From Pararhodobacter sp. (GTDB lineage: Bacteria; Pseudomonadota; Alphaproteobacteria; Rhodobacterales; Rhodobacteraceae), in the NCBI RefSeq assembly GCF_034676545.1, contig NZ_JAUCBZ010000015.1:1457001-1521000 (forward strand): 64,000 nt of DNA, in the 5' to 3' direction. The notes under the pieces are model-generated. The model had not been told where the DNA came from and ran no database searches. It worked only from the letters and a program-made list of their open reading frames with translations. The translations under genes and the position numbers were made by a program. Every line of letters starts with the position of its first letter. Within the stretch, counting starts at the first letter, position 1. Positions 52,673-61,694 of this stretch are shown piece after piece.

Positions 52673-53020
52673 ATGTCCCGCTCTGAACGCCTTCTGGATA
52701 TCCTGCAAATCCTGCGTCGCCACCGCCGCCCGCTGCCAGCGCAGCGCATCGCCGAGGAGGTCGCGGTGTCCTTGCGCACGGTCTACCGCGACATTGAAAC
52801 ACTGCGGGGTCAAGGCGCGGTGATCGAGGGGGAGGCAGGCGTAGGCTTTATTCTGCGCCCCGGTTTCCTGTTGCCGCCCTTGATGTTCAGCGCCGACGAG
52901 ATCGAGGCTTTGGTGCTGGGCGCGCGCATGGTCTCGGTACGCGCCGACCCCATCGCCATCGCCGCCTTCACCGTCAGCGACCCCGACGGGCACCGCATCC
53001 GGCTGTTTGTGCCGCAATGA
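52673..53020 (+). CDS. Chimeric ORF: YafY-type HTH joined to a VOC-like C-terminal tail
   Basis: 115 residues. Residues 1-75 are the helix-turn-helix of a WYL-type regulator (SRSERLLDILQILRRHRRPL, VSLRTVYRDIETLRGQG, FILRPGFLLPPLMFSADEIE). After LVLGARMVSVRADP the WYL domain is missing; the frame continues as FTVSDPDGHRIRLFVPQ, a typical glyoxalase-family C-terminal strand. It looks like an in-frame deletion fusing two once-adjacent genes. It overlaps the next gene by 4 bp. Whether it is still functional is unclear. Confidence 0.7.
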   Translation: MSRSERLLDILQILRRHRRPLPAQRIAEEVAVSLRTVYRDIETLRGQGAVIEGEAGVGFILRPGFLLPPLMFSADEIEALVLGARMVSVRADPIAIAAFTVSDPDGHRIRLFVPQ

Positions 53021-53445
53021 CCCGGTATTGGATCGCCGTGGCCTCGGCGGATCATGTGCGCATTGGGCGGCAGCAGGGGTTCATGCAGGTTTGCCACGGC
53101 AAACCCGCGCCCCTGCGGCGTATCAGTCCGGGCGATTGGGTGGCCTATTATTCGCCGCGCGAGATGATGCGTGGCGGGGCGCTGTGTCAGGCGTTTACCG
53201 CTCTGGGCCGGGTGAAAGTCGGCGCGCCCTATCAGGTTGAGATGACGCCAGGTTTTGACCCGTTCCGGCGCGATGTGGAGTGGGTTTCCGCCGCCGAAAC
53301 CCCGATCCGGCCCTTGTTGGAGCACCTGACCTGGGGCGGGCAGAATTGGGGGTATCAACTCAGGTTCGGTTTGTTCGAGACCACGCTGGCCGATATGACC
53401 CTGATCGCGCGGGCGATGCATGCTGATTTTCAAGCGGCTGGTTAA
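53017..53445 (+). CDS. EVE-domain protein
   Basis: 142 residues, a nearly stand-alone EVE/PUA-like domain: start YWIAVASADHVRIGRQQGFM, core RRISPGDWVAYYSPREMMRG and ending NWGYQLRFGLFETTLADMTL. EVE domains bind modified bases in DNA or RNA. The start overlaps the chimeric regulator's stop (ATGA), which indicates a common transcript. No nuclease partner is adjacent. Confidence 0.82.
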   Translation: MTRYWIAVASADHVRIGRQQGFMQVCHGKPAPLRRISPGDWVAYYSPREMMRGGALCQAFTALGRVKVGAPYQVEMTPGFDPFRRDVEWVSAAETPIRPLLEHLTWGGQNWGYQLRFGLFETTLADMTLIARAMHADFQAAG

Positions 53446-53521
53446 CGCTTGGGAACCCCTATCAAGCCTCTTGCCACCGAGGCCGCCAGACCTGATGATC
53501 CGCCCGAGGAGGACCCGATCC

Positions 53522-53911
53522 ATGAAAACCATTCTGACAACCTTGGCCGCCTTGGCTCTGACCACGACCGCCGCTTTTGCCGATCCCGCCGAAGGTCGCT
53601 GGCGCACGCAGCCCGATGACAACGGCAACACCGGCATCATCACGATCACAATGTGCGGCAATATGCTGTGCGGCACCCTGACTGAGTCGCGGCGCGGCAA
53701 CGGCGAGGTGTTCACCTCGGAAAACGTCGGTCGCCAGATCGTCTGGGATATGGAACCGCGCGGCAATGGGCAGTATCGCTCGGGCCAGATCTGGTCGCCG
53801 GACCGCGATCAGACCTATCGCGCCAGCATGGATCTGGCGGGCAACCAGCTGACCGTGTCGGGTTGTTTCCTGGTCATTTGCCGTGATCAGGTCTGGACGC
53901 GCGCCAACTGA
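53522..53911 (+). CDS. Exported DUF2147-like protein
   Basis: 129 residues with a signal peptide (MKTILTTLAALALTTTAAFA) and a GAGGAGG ribosome site. The mature sequence EGRWRTQPDDNGNTGIITIT, then CGNMLCGTLTESR and GQIWSPDRDQTYRASMDLAG, follows the DUF2147 pattern of a small periplasmic beta-barrel-like domain with conserved Gly and Trp. Function is unknown. Confidence 0.8.
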   Translation: MKTILTTLAALALTTTAAFADPAEGRWRTQPDDNGNTGIITITMCGNMLCGTLTESRRGNGEVFTSENVGRQIVWDMEPRGNGQYRSGQIWSPDRDQTYRASMDLAGNQLTVSGCFLVICRDQVWTRAN

Positions 53912-54022
53912 GTGCTTGCGACCCGGCCATGGATGGCGCAGGGACCCGAAAGCGCAGGAACCGGGTCGCGGGTTCGGTAAAGACCGGGCAGGGTGAACCC
54001 TCGGTGGATTGAGGGGAACTCT

Positions 54023-54928
54023 ATGTCTGGTGGTGATTGGCTGCGGCTCATTGTGCTGTCTGTGCTCTGGGGCGGCTCGTTCTTTTTTGTCAGCGTGGCG
54101 GTGCCGGTGTTGCCGCCCTTCACCATCGTTCTGGCCCGCGTCGGCTTGGGTGCGATGGTGCTGGCGCTGATGCTCTTGGCCCTGCGCATCCCGTTTCCCA
54201 AGGGGCGCGAGGTCTGGATCGCGCTGGCCGTCATGGGGCTGCTGAACAACGTGGTGCCGTTTACACTGTTTGCGCTGGCGCAGGGGCAGATCAGCAGCGG
54301 TCTGGCCTCGATCCTGAACGCGACGACGCCCTTGTGGAGCGTCGTCGTCGCGCATCTGGCGACCCGCGATGAGCGTATGACCCCGGCCAAGGCACTGGGC
54401 GTTATGATTGGATTTGGCGGCGTTGCGGTGATGATGGGTGCGGGGCTGGGCGATGGCACGGTCTGGGCGCAAATGGCCTGTGTCGCGGCGGCGATCAGCT
54501 ACGCGCTGTCCAGCGTCTGGGCGCGGCGCTTTCGCATGATGGGGCTGCGGCCCTTGTCCACTGCCTTGGGGCAGGTCACCATGTCCAGCGCGATGCTGTT
54601 GCCGCTGGTGATTTTCATCGACCAGCCCTGGACGCTGCCGATGCCCAGTGCCACGGTGCTGGGGGCGCTGGTGGGTTTGGCGGTGCTGTCAACGGCGCTG
54701 GCGTATGGCTTGTATTTCGGCCTCTTGTCCAGCGCCGGGGCGGTCAACGCGTCGCTGGTCACGTTTCTGATCCCGGTGTCGGCGATTGCGCTGGGGGTGC
54801 TGGTGCTGGGCGAGGTTTTGCTGCCGCGTCACATTGCGGGAATGGTGCTGATTGCCGTTGGATTGGCGGTGCTGGATGGGCGGCTTTGGCGCAAGATGCG
54901 TGCAGCGCGATCAGGCGTCGATGTGTAG
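54023..54928 (+). CDS. EamA/DMT-superfamily transporter
   Basis: 301 residues from the ATG at 54023 with GAGGGGAA upstream. Ten hydrophobic helices in two EamA repeats. The first repeat begins LIVLSVLWGGSFFFVSVAVP; the second contains LSTALAYGLYFGLLSSAGAV and NASLVTFLIPVSAIALGVLV. These exporters move metabolites such as amino acids. The 3' end overlaps the convergent alaX gene by 18 bp. Confidence 0.9.
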   Translation: MSGGDWLRLIVLSVLWGGSFFFVSVAVPVLPPFTIVLARVGLGAMVLALMLLALRIPFPKGREVWIALAVMGLLNNVVPFTLFALAQGQISSGLASILNATTPLWSVVVAHLATRDERMTPAKALGVMIGFGGVAVMMGAGLGDGTVWAQMACVAAAISYALSSVWARRFRMMGLRPLSTALGQVTMSSAMLLPLVIFIDQPWTLPMPSATVLGALVGLAVLSTALAYGLYFGLLSSAGAVNASLVTFLIPVSAIALGVLVLGEVLLPRHIAGMVLIAVGLAVLDGRLWRKMRAARSGVDV

Positions 54929-55627
54929 ATACACGCGCCGGTTCTGCTTGCCTTTCTTCTCGATCTTGCCAAGCCGCACCGGTCCGATTTCCGCCGTGGA
55001 GCGCACATGCGTGCCGCCGCAGGGTTGCAGATCGACCTGATCCGCGCCCTGCCCGATGCGCACCAGACGCACGCGGCCCTGACCCGTCGGCGGACGCACG
55101 GACATGGTTTTCACCAGGCCGGGATTGGCGTCGAGTTCGGCGTCGGTGATCCAGTCCTCGGAGATCGGCAGGTCGCGGGCGATCAGCGCGTTCAGCGCAT
55201 CCTCGATTGCCAGCTTGTCCTCGGGTGCCTCACTCATATCGAAATCGAGCCGCCCTTTGCCCTCGCCAATCGCGCCACCGCTGACCGGTAGCGGAATCAC
55301 GACGGATAACAGATGCAGTGCCGTGTGAACCCGCATCAATCCATAACGGCGCGTCCAATCCAGCGTCAGGGTGACAGGGCTGCCAACCGGGGGCAGGGGG
55401 CAACCGTCGGCGGAGATCAACGCAATGTCGTTGCCGTCCTTGATGGTGTCGATGATGGCCACCTCGCCGCCGTCCCACGCCAGAGCGCCACTGTCACCCG
55501 GTTGCCCGCCACCCGTGGCATAGAACACCGATGCCGCAACAACGATCCCGCCCGTCTCGCTGTGCCGCGTCACGGTGGTCGTGCAGGATTGCGCATAGGC
55601 GTCATCACGGAACAGGGGCTGTGTCAT
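54911..55627 (-). CDS. Alanyl-tRNA editing protein AlaX
   Basis: 238 residues, a stand-alone relative of the alanyl-tRNA synthetase editing domain. The zinc-binding motifs HTALHLL (HxxxH) and QPCGGTHVRS (CxxxH) are intact, with the N-terminal FYATGGGQPGDSG motif. It deacylates Ser- and Gly-tRNA(Ala). Its start overlaps the stop of the upstream mscS gene by 4 bp (ATGA on the minus strand), so these two are probably co-transcribed. Confidence 0.92.
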   Translation of the reverse strand: MTQPLFRDDAYAQSCTTTVTRHSETGGIVVAASVFYATGGGQPGDSGALAWDGGEVAIIDTIKDGNDIALISADGCPLPPVGSPVTLTLDWTRRYGLMRVHTALHLLSVVIPLPVSGGAIGEGKGRLDFDMSEAPEDKLAIEDALNALIARDLPISEDWITDAELDANPGLVKTMSVRPPTGQGRVRLVRIGQGADQVDLQPCGGTHVRSTAEIGPVRLGKIEKKGKQNRRVYLHIDA

Positions 55628-58116
55628 CGGGTTGACTCGCGGAAGTCGTCGTCGTTCTGATCGGGGCTTTCCGACGCCGTGTCGGTGTCGCGATCCGGGC
55701 GCGGCGTCGGCAACTTGGGCGGTTCCTCTTTCGGCGCGGCCGGTTTCGCGACACCGGCCAGTGCCTCGGGGTTGCGCAGCCAGATGTCGCGCTGACCAAA
55801 GGGAATCTCGATTTTTTCCTCGGCGAAACGCTGCGCGATCTTGTGGTTCATCTCGGACTTGACGCTCATGATGAAATTCACGTCGCGCAGGATCGCACGG
55901 ATCTGGAAGTCCATCGAATCCGCGCCGAAGCCAATGAAGATCACCGAGGGTTTCGGGTCGATAACGACCAAAGGTTCGCTTTCGGCGATCTCTTGCAAGA
56001 TCTCGGCGATCCGCCGGGTATCGCTGCCGTATGCCACGCCCACCGGCACGATCACCCGGCCGGTTTTTGACGACTTGGTGTAGTTTGTCACCGCGCCCGA
56101 GATCAGGTCGGCGTTGGGGACGATCACCTTGGAGCGGTCAAAAGTCTGGATCACCGTCGACCGTACCGAGATGCGTTCGATCGTGCCCGACGTTGTTCCG
56201 ACTTCGATCCAGTCGCCCTCGGAGACCGGGCGCTCGATCAGCAGGATGATGCCTGAAACAAAGTTCGAGACGATGTTTTGCAAGCCGAAACCGATACCGA
56301 CCGACAGGGCACCCGCGACGATGGCGAGGCCCGACAAGTCGATGCCCGCCCAGGAAAAGGCCGCCAGGGCAGCGGCCGTCAGGCCGACATACCCAACGCC
56401 CGAGATGACGGCCTTTTGCGCGCCCTTTTCCATCGAGGTTTTCGGCAAGACCGATGTTCCCAAGGCACCCTGCAAGGCGCGGGTCATCAGGTAGCCGGTC
56501 GCGAAAACGACAAAGAACAAGATGATATTGGTCGGCGAAATCCGTGTCTCGCCAAGGCTGACGCCCTCGCTGAATTGGGCCCAGATCTCCCACAGGTCGG
56601 TTTGCCGCGCGCCCCAGATCAGCGCCAGCGGCACCAACGAGATCGTCGCCAGGGCCAAGCCCATGAGCGCGGGAAACAGCCCATCGGCCGCGGCTTCCTC
56701 GTCACCAAAGAACGCCGAGTAGATCGAGGTGATCAGCCGGTGCAGGACAATCAGGAACCCGAACAACGCCAGCGAGTCGATTGCCGGAAAGACGATGTGA
56801 CGCGCGGCGGCCATATAGCCCGCAGCCCCCAACAGGGGTGCCAAGACGGCCATCGCCATGAGGACCTGACCGCCCAGCCGCAGGGCGCGGTCAAAGAATG
56901 CCGAGGTGTCGGTCGTGACGCCATCGACGGTGATCTGGCGCGGCTGGTGTCGGCGCAGAACGCGTGCGAAGCGAAACAACGCCAACGAGGTCAGGACGAT
57001 GACGGGGAACATCAACACCGATTGCGCCGTCGGCGGCAGGGATTCGGGATCAATAAACGGCTCGTAGAGCACGATGAACCCGGACAGAACCCCCAAAACC
57101 AAGGCCTGTGTTCGCGCGCGGCGTCGGTCGTCTCTGGTCAGGTTCAGCGCCACGCGCTGCGTGTCGATCAGCGGGAACAACTGCAACGATAGCCACCGAG
57201 CAATGAAGATCGACATGCCCGCCGGGACCAATGCCGCCGTCAACGCCTCGATGGTGGGGCCGCTGATCCGGGTGAGCGAAATTGCCGTGGACAAAAGAAA
57301 CAGTCCGGCAAGTGGCACCAGAAGCTGCGATAGTGACAGGAAAAACGCAACAATCGAGCGCCCGCGCAAGATCTTTGTGCTTTGCAGCAAACGCAGGGTC
57401 AGTTGCTCCATCCAGCGTCGACCGCGCAGCAACAACAAAAGCGCCAACAGCAGCGTGCCCAGGGTCAACGGCAGATCCGAAACCATTTCCGAGTAACGCG
57501 CCGGATCCAGCCAGGCGTTATAGGCCTCGCCATTGATGGTGAGCGCCGAAGAGACCAGCGCATCAACACCATCGAGCCAGTTCGCGGGATTGATGGGTAT
57601 TGGCCCCAGTTGCAGCAGCGCATCGGCCTGCCGGCTGCGCAATTCGCGGTCGATGCCGCGGACGATACCCTCGGCCCGGGTAAAGGCCTCGTCTGCGGCC
57701 AACAACGGCGCTTCGCGGGCGGTGAGGAGCCCGGTCAACTCGGCACGGCGCTCGGTGATCTCCGCGGCCTCGGCGACGCCCTCTTCGGGCACCGGACCCA
57801 GCGCCGCGATCTGTTCGCGCAACGCGGTGATCCGGCCCAGTTGTGCCTCTTTGGCGACAAGAAATTCCGCCCTCATTGCGACAACCTGAGCGCGGATCGT
57901 GTTCAGCACCTCGTCTGTTGTATCAGGGTCGTCCAACGTATCCTCGGCCAGCGCGGCCAGCGCGCTCCAGACGGTGTAATTCGGCCCCGTCGCTTCGGTG
58001 GTCTGGGTCTGCGCCAAGGTCTGCGCCGGCAGGACGACGGTCATCACGCCAGCCAGCGTCAGCGCGATCAATGTCGCGGTCAGGAAACGCCACAGTTCGT
58101 TGGTTATTCTGAGCAT
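55624..58116 (-). CDS. MscS-family mechanosensitive channel with DUF3772-type N-terminal domain
   Basis: 830 residues. A signal peptide (LIALTLAGVMTVVLPAQTLA) precedes a periplasmic helical region (residues ~40-200), then many membrane helices. The MscS pore-lining helix is IVAGALSVGIGFGLQNIVSN (near residue 600), followed by FVSGIILLIERPVSEGDWIE and the beta domain. The C-terminal tail is Pro/Asp-rich. The channel relieves osmotic shock. It lies 9 bp downstream of cysK on the minus strand. Confidence 0.92.
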   Translation of the reverse strand: MLRITNELWRFLTATLIALTLAGVMTVVLPAQTLAQTQTTEATGPNYTVWSALAALAEDTLDDPDTTDEVLNTIRAQVVAMRAEFLVAKEAQLGRITALREQIAALGPVPEEGVAEAAEITERRAELTGLLTAREAPLLAADEAFTRAEGIVRGIDRELRSRQADALLQLGPIPINPANWLDGVDALVSSALTINGEAYNAWLDPARYSEMVSDLPLTLGTLLLALLLLLRGRRWMEQLTLRLLQSTKILRGRSIVAFFLSLSQLLVPLAGLFLLSTAISLTRISGPTIEALTAALVPAGMSIFIARWLSLQLFPLIDTQRVALNLTRDDRRRARTQALVLGVLSGFIVLYEPFIDPESLPPTAQSVLMFPVIVLTSLALFRFARVLRRHQPRQITVDGVTTDTSAFFDRALRLGGQVLMAMAVLAPLLGAAGYMAAARHIVFPAIDSLALFGFLIVLHRLITSIYSAFFGDEEAAADGLFPALMGLALATISLVPLALIWGARQTDLWEIWAQFSEGVSLGETRISPTNIILFFVVFATGYLMTRALQGALGTSVLPKTSMEKGAQKAVISGVGYVGLTAAALAAFSWAGIDLSGLAIVAGALSVGIGFGLQNIVSNFVSGIILLIERPVSEGDWIEVGTTSGTIERISVRSTVIQTFDRSKVIVPNADLISGAVTNYTKSSKTGRVIVPVGVAYGSDTRRIAEILQEIAESEPLVVIDPKPSVIFIGFGADSMDFQIRAILRDVNFIMSVKSEMNHKIAQRFAEEKIEIPFGQRDIWLRNPEALAGVAKPAAPKEEPPKLPTPRPDRDTDTASESPDQNDDDFRESTR

Positions 58117-58125
58117 CTGACGTCT

Positions 58126-59148
58126 TTATTCCTCGCGCGGGTCGGGCAAATCGCGCGCCGCACGGACCATCCACCCGGGAACCGGCAGGTTCTTTTCGGT
58201 CAGGAAGGTCGGGTTGAACAGTTTGGATTGATACCGCGTGCCGTAATCGCACAGGACGGTGACAATGGTATGCCCCGGCCCCATCGCGCGGGCCATGTGA
58301 ATGGCCCCGGCGACGTTGACGCCGGACGATCCGCCAAGGCACAGGCCCTCGAATTCCAGCAAGTCAAAGGTGATGGGCAGGGCCTCAGCATCGGCGATAC
58401 GGAATGCCATGTCGGGGGTGAACCCTTCAAGGTTGGCGGTGATGCGCCCCTGGCCGATACCCTCGGTGATCGAGTTGCCGGGGTTTTCATTGCCGGTGTA
58501 GATCTTGAACAGGCCCGCGCCCTCGGGGTCCGCAAGGCCGATTTTTACGCCCTTCGACTGCAACGCCATGCCGACGCCCGCCAATGTGCCGCCCGAGCCA
58601 ACCGCACAGATGAAGCCATCCACCTTGCCGCCGGTCTGCGACCAGATCTCGGGACCGGTGGTTTCGACATGCGCCTGACGGTTCGCCACATTGTCGAACT
58701 GATTGGCCCAGATCGCGCCGTTAGGTTCGGTTTTTGCAAGTTCTGCCGCCAGACGCCCGGAATACCGCACATAATTGTTGGGATTTGAATAGGGCGCGGC
58801 GGGCACCTCGACCAGTTCCGCCCCGGCAAGCCGCAGCATGTCCTTCTTTTCCTGGCTCTGCGTCTCGGGGATCACGATCACGGTCTTGAACCCCATCGAC
58901 GCGCCGACCAGCGCCAGCCCGATGCCGGTATTGCCCGCCGTCCCCTCGACAATCGTGCCGCCGGGTTTCAATTCGCCGCGCGCAATCGCGTCGCGGATGA
59001 TGAACAGCGCGGCGCGGTCCTTGACCGATTGGCCCGGGTTGAGAAACTCGGCCTTGCCAAGAATCTCGCAGCCGGTTTCTTCGCTGGCTTTGCGCAAGCG
59101 GATCAGAGGGGTGTTGCCGATCGCTTCGGCCAAGTTGCGGCGGATCAT
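58126..59148 (-). CDS. cysK: Cysteine synthase A (O-acetylserine sulfhydrylase)
   Basis: 340 residues from the ATG at 59148 (AAGGAA eight bases upstream); the frame upstream to 59196 is not supported. The PLP Lys lies in NPGQSVKDRAALFIIRDA, the phosphate loop in EGTAGNTGIGLALVGASMGF, and the cofactor-binding GSGGTLAGVGMAL and SSGVNVAGA loops are complete. It joins O-acetylserine and sulfide to give cysteine. First gene of an apparent cysK-mscS-alaX unit. Confidence 0.93.
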   Translation of the reverse strand: MIRRNLAEAIGNTPLIRLRKASEETGCEILGKAEFLNPGQSVKDRAALFIIRDAIARGELKPGGTIVEGTAGNTGIGLALVGASMGFKTVIVIPETQSQEKKDMLRLAGAELVEVPAAPYSNPNNYVRYSGRLAAELAKTEPNGAIWANQFDNVANRQAHVETTGPEIWSQTGGKVDGFICAVGSGGTLAGVGMALQSKGVKIGLADPEGAGLFKIYTGNENPGNSITEGIGQGRITANLEGFTPDMAFRIADAEALPITFDLLEFEGLCLGGSSGVNVAGAIHMARAMGPGHTIVTVLCDYGTRYQSKLFNPTFLTEKNLPVPGWMVRAARDLPDPREE

Positions 59149-59205
59149 GCGGGCATTCCTTTTGACAGCAAGCCGCGCGAGGTGTGAGCGCGGCAATTGG
59201 TGGGC

Positions 59206-59631
59206 TTAGTGCAAAGCACCATTGCGATTGAGGGCGCGGGCATAGATCCAGGCCAAGCCGGGAACGATGATCATCGCGCCCAACAAGCCGGGCAGCGGCA
59301 CGATCAGGCCGGGTGCGGGCGTGGCATACAGCGCCGCCGCCAGGGCGATCCCGCAGACGGTGGTGGCAAAGAACAACAGCACCGACGCATTGTCGCGGAT
59401 CAGCAAGAAAAACGCCGCCGCAACGCCCAACCAAACGGCCATCGCCCAGACCACCTTGAGCCAGAGTGCCTCAAGCGGCAGAAAGCGCATCACGCTCGGC
59501 CAATGCTCGGCCCCCAGCTGGAAGCGCGTAATGACATAATCCGCCCCCAAGAGCGCGTGGAGCACAAACAGGATCAGCGCGATGGGCACAAGTCCGGAGG
59601 GGGTCGGGGGCGGGGCTAGGTTACGGGCCAT
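59206..59631 (-). CDS. Small integral membrane protein of unknown function
   Basis: 141 residues with four hydrophobic segments (residues ~14-32, ~55-77, ~82-100 and ~105-130; for example VPIALILFVLHALLGADYVI and VWAMAVWLGVAAAFFLLI). No motif identifies a family. It ends 57 bp upstream of cysK on the same strand, so it may belong to that transcript. Confidence 0.72.
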   Translation of the reverse strand: MARNLAPPPTPSGLVPIALILFVLHALLGADYVITRFQLGAEHWPSVMRFLPLEALWLKVVWAMAVWLGVAAAFFLLIRDNASVLLFFATTVCGIALAAALYATPAPGLIVPLPGLLGAMIIVPGLAWIYARALNRNGALH

Positions 59632-59702
59632 GATCTCTGCCTTCGTGATTTGGGTTCAAACTGACCTGTGGGGCGTCCAGTGTCCAGCCCCGCAGGGTGC
59701 GC

Positions 59703-60074
59703 CTATTGGGTGGCGGCGGTAAACTCTTCGCTGGTAGCCAACGTGGTGGCGAGGGCGGGGGGGACGCCTCGGGTGATCATCCGGCGAAATACGGTGTCGG
59801 CGCGGGTCCCAGGGGTGATGCCGACGGGCAGGGGTGCCGCGTTGGCGGCACGCAGCGAGGCGGTTTGCTGGGAAAGGGGGCGCGTGTCGCGGGCGGCGAC
59901 GCCGGGGCAACCCTCGAGCAGCCCGTCATGGGCGGCGGCGCCCATTGCCGCTGTCGCGCGGCTCAGCAGCGCGCATTCTGCGGCGATCCGGTCAACAGGG
60001 GGTGTTTCGCGCTGCATCGTGGGCAGCGCGCAGGCGGCAAGCAGGATCATCGGGGCGAGGCGCAAAACTGTCAT
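59703..60074 (-). CDS. Putative lipoprotein of unknown function
   Basis: 123 residues. The N terminus RLAPMILLAACALP fits a lipobox (LAAC, Cys at residue 15). The mature part is short, helical and Ala/Thr-rich, with one later Cys pair candidate (AAECALL and EGCPGVA). No recognised domain. It has an overlapping convergent shadow frame, but the lipobox and codon pattern favour this strand. Confidence 0.62.
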   Translation of the reverse strand: MTVLRLAPMILLAACALPTMQRETPPVDRIAAECALLSRATAAMGAAAHDGLLEGCPGVAARDTRPLSQQTASLRAANAAPLPVGITPGTRADTVFRRMITRGVPPALATTLATSEEFTAATQ

Positions 60075-60191
60075 GTCCCAGACTTACCCCCGCTGGACCC
60101 GGCAATCAATCGCCGCCTCACGGGCATGTGCGTTTGCCTGAGCGGACGATCCGCCGACACTGTGTTGATTCGGTTGTGGGAAAGGAAGCAA

Positions 60192-60473
60192 ATGCGCTGG
60201 GCTTGGATCTTGGCATTCGTGCTGATGGCGGTTGGGCTGGCCCCGGTCGCAAGCATGGCGCTGGCCAAAGCGCTTGCGGCGCTGAGTGGGTGCACCATCA
60301 GCGAGACTTTCCCGCAGCCCTGCGTGATCTGGGGGGGCGATTGGGGCGGCCTGTTGAACCGGCTGTTCACGACCGGCTGGCTGATGTTTCTGACGGCCCC
60401 CGCAGCGCTGACCGGCTTTGCGCTGGCGATCGGGTTGGCGGCGGCCAGTTTGATCCGGCGCACGCGGGAGTGA
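60192..60473 (+). CDS. Small membrane protein of unknown function
   Basis: 93 residues from the ATG at 60192 with AAAGGAAG upstream. Two hydrophobic segments: WAWILAFVLMAVGLAPVASM and LMFLTAPAALTGFALAIGLA. Between them two Cys residues (SGCTISETFPQPCVIWGG) probably face the periplasm and could form a disulfide. It lies 81 bp upstream of hisF, in the same direction. Confidence 0.68.
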   Translation: MRWAWILAFVLMAVGLAPVASMALAKALAALSGCTISETFPQPCVIWGGDWGGLLNRLFTTGWLMFLTAPAALTGFALAIGLAAASLIRRTRE

Positions 60474-60554
60474 TGGAGCGGCGCATAGGTCAGGCCGCGA
60501 GGCCCCTTTTCGCCGCCAGCGACACAGGTTAGGAAAGGAGCAAGGAGCCTGCCC

Positions 60555-61316
60555 ATGCTGAAAACGCGCATCATCCCCTGTCTCGACGTGGCCGATGGCC
60601 GTGTGGTCAAAGGTGTCAATTTCGTCGATCTGATCGACGCGGGCGATCCGGTCGAAGCCGCCAAGGCTTATGACGCGGCGGGGGCGGATGAACTGTGCTT
60701 CCTCGATATTCACGCCACGCATGAAAATCGCGGCACGATGTTCGATCTGGTGACCCGCACGGCGGAACATTGCTTCATGCCGCTGACGGTGGGCGGAGGG
60801 GTGCGCACGCATCACGATGTGCGCGCGTTGTTGCTGGCAGGGGCGGACAAGGTTTCGTTCAATTCGGCGGCGGTGGCCAATCCCGATGTCGTGGCCGAAG
60901 CCGCCGATCGGTTCGGCTCGCAATGCATCGTCGTGGCGATTGACGCGAAAACCGTGGCACCCGGCAAATGGGAGATTTTCACCCACGGCGGGCGCAAATC
61001 GACCGGCATCGACGCGGTAGAATTCGCAAGAACCGTGGCCGCAAAGGGCGCTGGCGAGATCCTGCTGACCTCGATGGACCGGGACGGCACGAAAGCCGGG
61101 TTCAACCTGCCGCTGACCCGGGCTGTTGCGGATGCGGTGGGCATTCCGGTGATTGCCTCAGGTGGGGTGGGGACGCTGGATCATCTGGTCGAGGGGGTGA
61201 ACGAAGGCCATGCCTCGGCGGTTCTGGCCGCGTCGATCTTCCATTTCGGCACCTTCACCATTGGGGAGGCCAAGGCGCATATGGCGGCGGCTGGCATCCC
61301 GGTGCGGTTGACATGA
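60555..61316 (+). CDS. hisF: Imidazole glycerol phosphate synthase, cyclase subunit HisF
   Basis: 253 residues, full length, ribosome site AAAGGAGCAAGGAG. The HisF barrel shows MLKTRIIPCLDVADGRVVKG with catalytic D11, LCFLDIHATHENRGTMFDLV, VGGGVRTHHDVRALLLAGAD and the second catalytic Asp in ILLTSMDRDGTKAGFNLPL. It uses ammonia from HisH to form the imidazole ring in histidine biosynthesis. It overlaps hisE by ATGA. Confidence 0.97.
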   Translation: MLKTRIIPCLDVADGRVVKGVNFVDLIDAGDPVEAAKAYDAAGADELCFLDIHATHENRGTMFDLVTRTAEHCFMPLTVGGGVRTHHDVRALLLAGADKVSFNSAAVANPDVVAEAADRFGSQCIVVAIDAKTVAPGKWEIFTHGGRKSTGIDAVEFARTVAAKGAGEILLTSMDRDGTKAGFNLPLTRAVADAVGIPVIASGGVGTLDHLVEGVNEGHASAVLAASIFHFGTFTIGEAKAHMAAAGIPVRLT

Positions 61317-61624
61317 GCGCGCTGGATCGGCTGGCCGCCACCATCGAGGCACGCAAGGGGGCTGACCCCGACACCTCCTGGACCGCCAGACTGCTGGCCA
61401 AAGGCCCGGAGAAATGCGCCGAGAAATTCGGCGAAGAGTCGATCGAGGCGGTGATCGAAGCGGTCAAGGGGGATCGGGCGCGGCTGACGTCCGAGGCGGC
61501 CGATGTGCTGTTTCATCTGCTGGTCATGTGCGCCGCGCGGGATGTGTCGCTGGCGGATATCGAGCAGGAGTTGGTGCGTCGCGAGGGTCAATCAGGGATC
61601 GCGGAGAAGGCAAGTCGGGGGTAG
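61313..61624 (+). CDS. hisE: Phosphoribosyl-ATP pyrophosphatase HisE
   Basis: 103 residues, all-alpha MazG-like fold. Hallmarks are LAATIEARKGADPDTSWTAR, GPEKCAEKFGEESIEAVIEA and the metal-binding EAADVLFHLLVM. It hydrolyses phosphoribosyl-ATP in histidine biosynthesis. The start overlaps hisF. Its stop codon lies inside a 24-bp-arm inverted repeat. Confidence 0.96.
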   Translation: MSALDRLAATIEARKGADPDTSWTARLLAKGPEKCAEKFGEESIEAVIEAVKGDRARLTSEAADVLFHLLVMCAARDVSLADIEQELVRREGQSGIAEKASRG

Positions 61625-61681
61625 GGTGTGTGCTTGCACGCACCTTCCTTGAGGTTTGGTGCGTGCAAGCACACACCCTAC
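61621..61681. repeat. Large inverted repeat (24-bp perfect arms) at the hisE 3' end
   Basis: The arms 61621-61644 and 61658-61681 are perfect inverted copies (start GTAGGGTGTGTGCTTGCACG) around a 13-nt loop. It includes the hisE stop codon (61622-61624) and ends 14 bp before the convergent GNAT stop. It looks like a mobile REP-like element doubling as a bidirectional transcript end. Confidence 0.85.
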
Positions 61682-61694
61682 GGTGCCGCACCCG

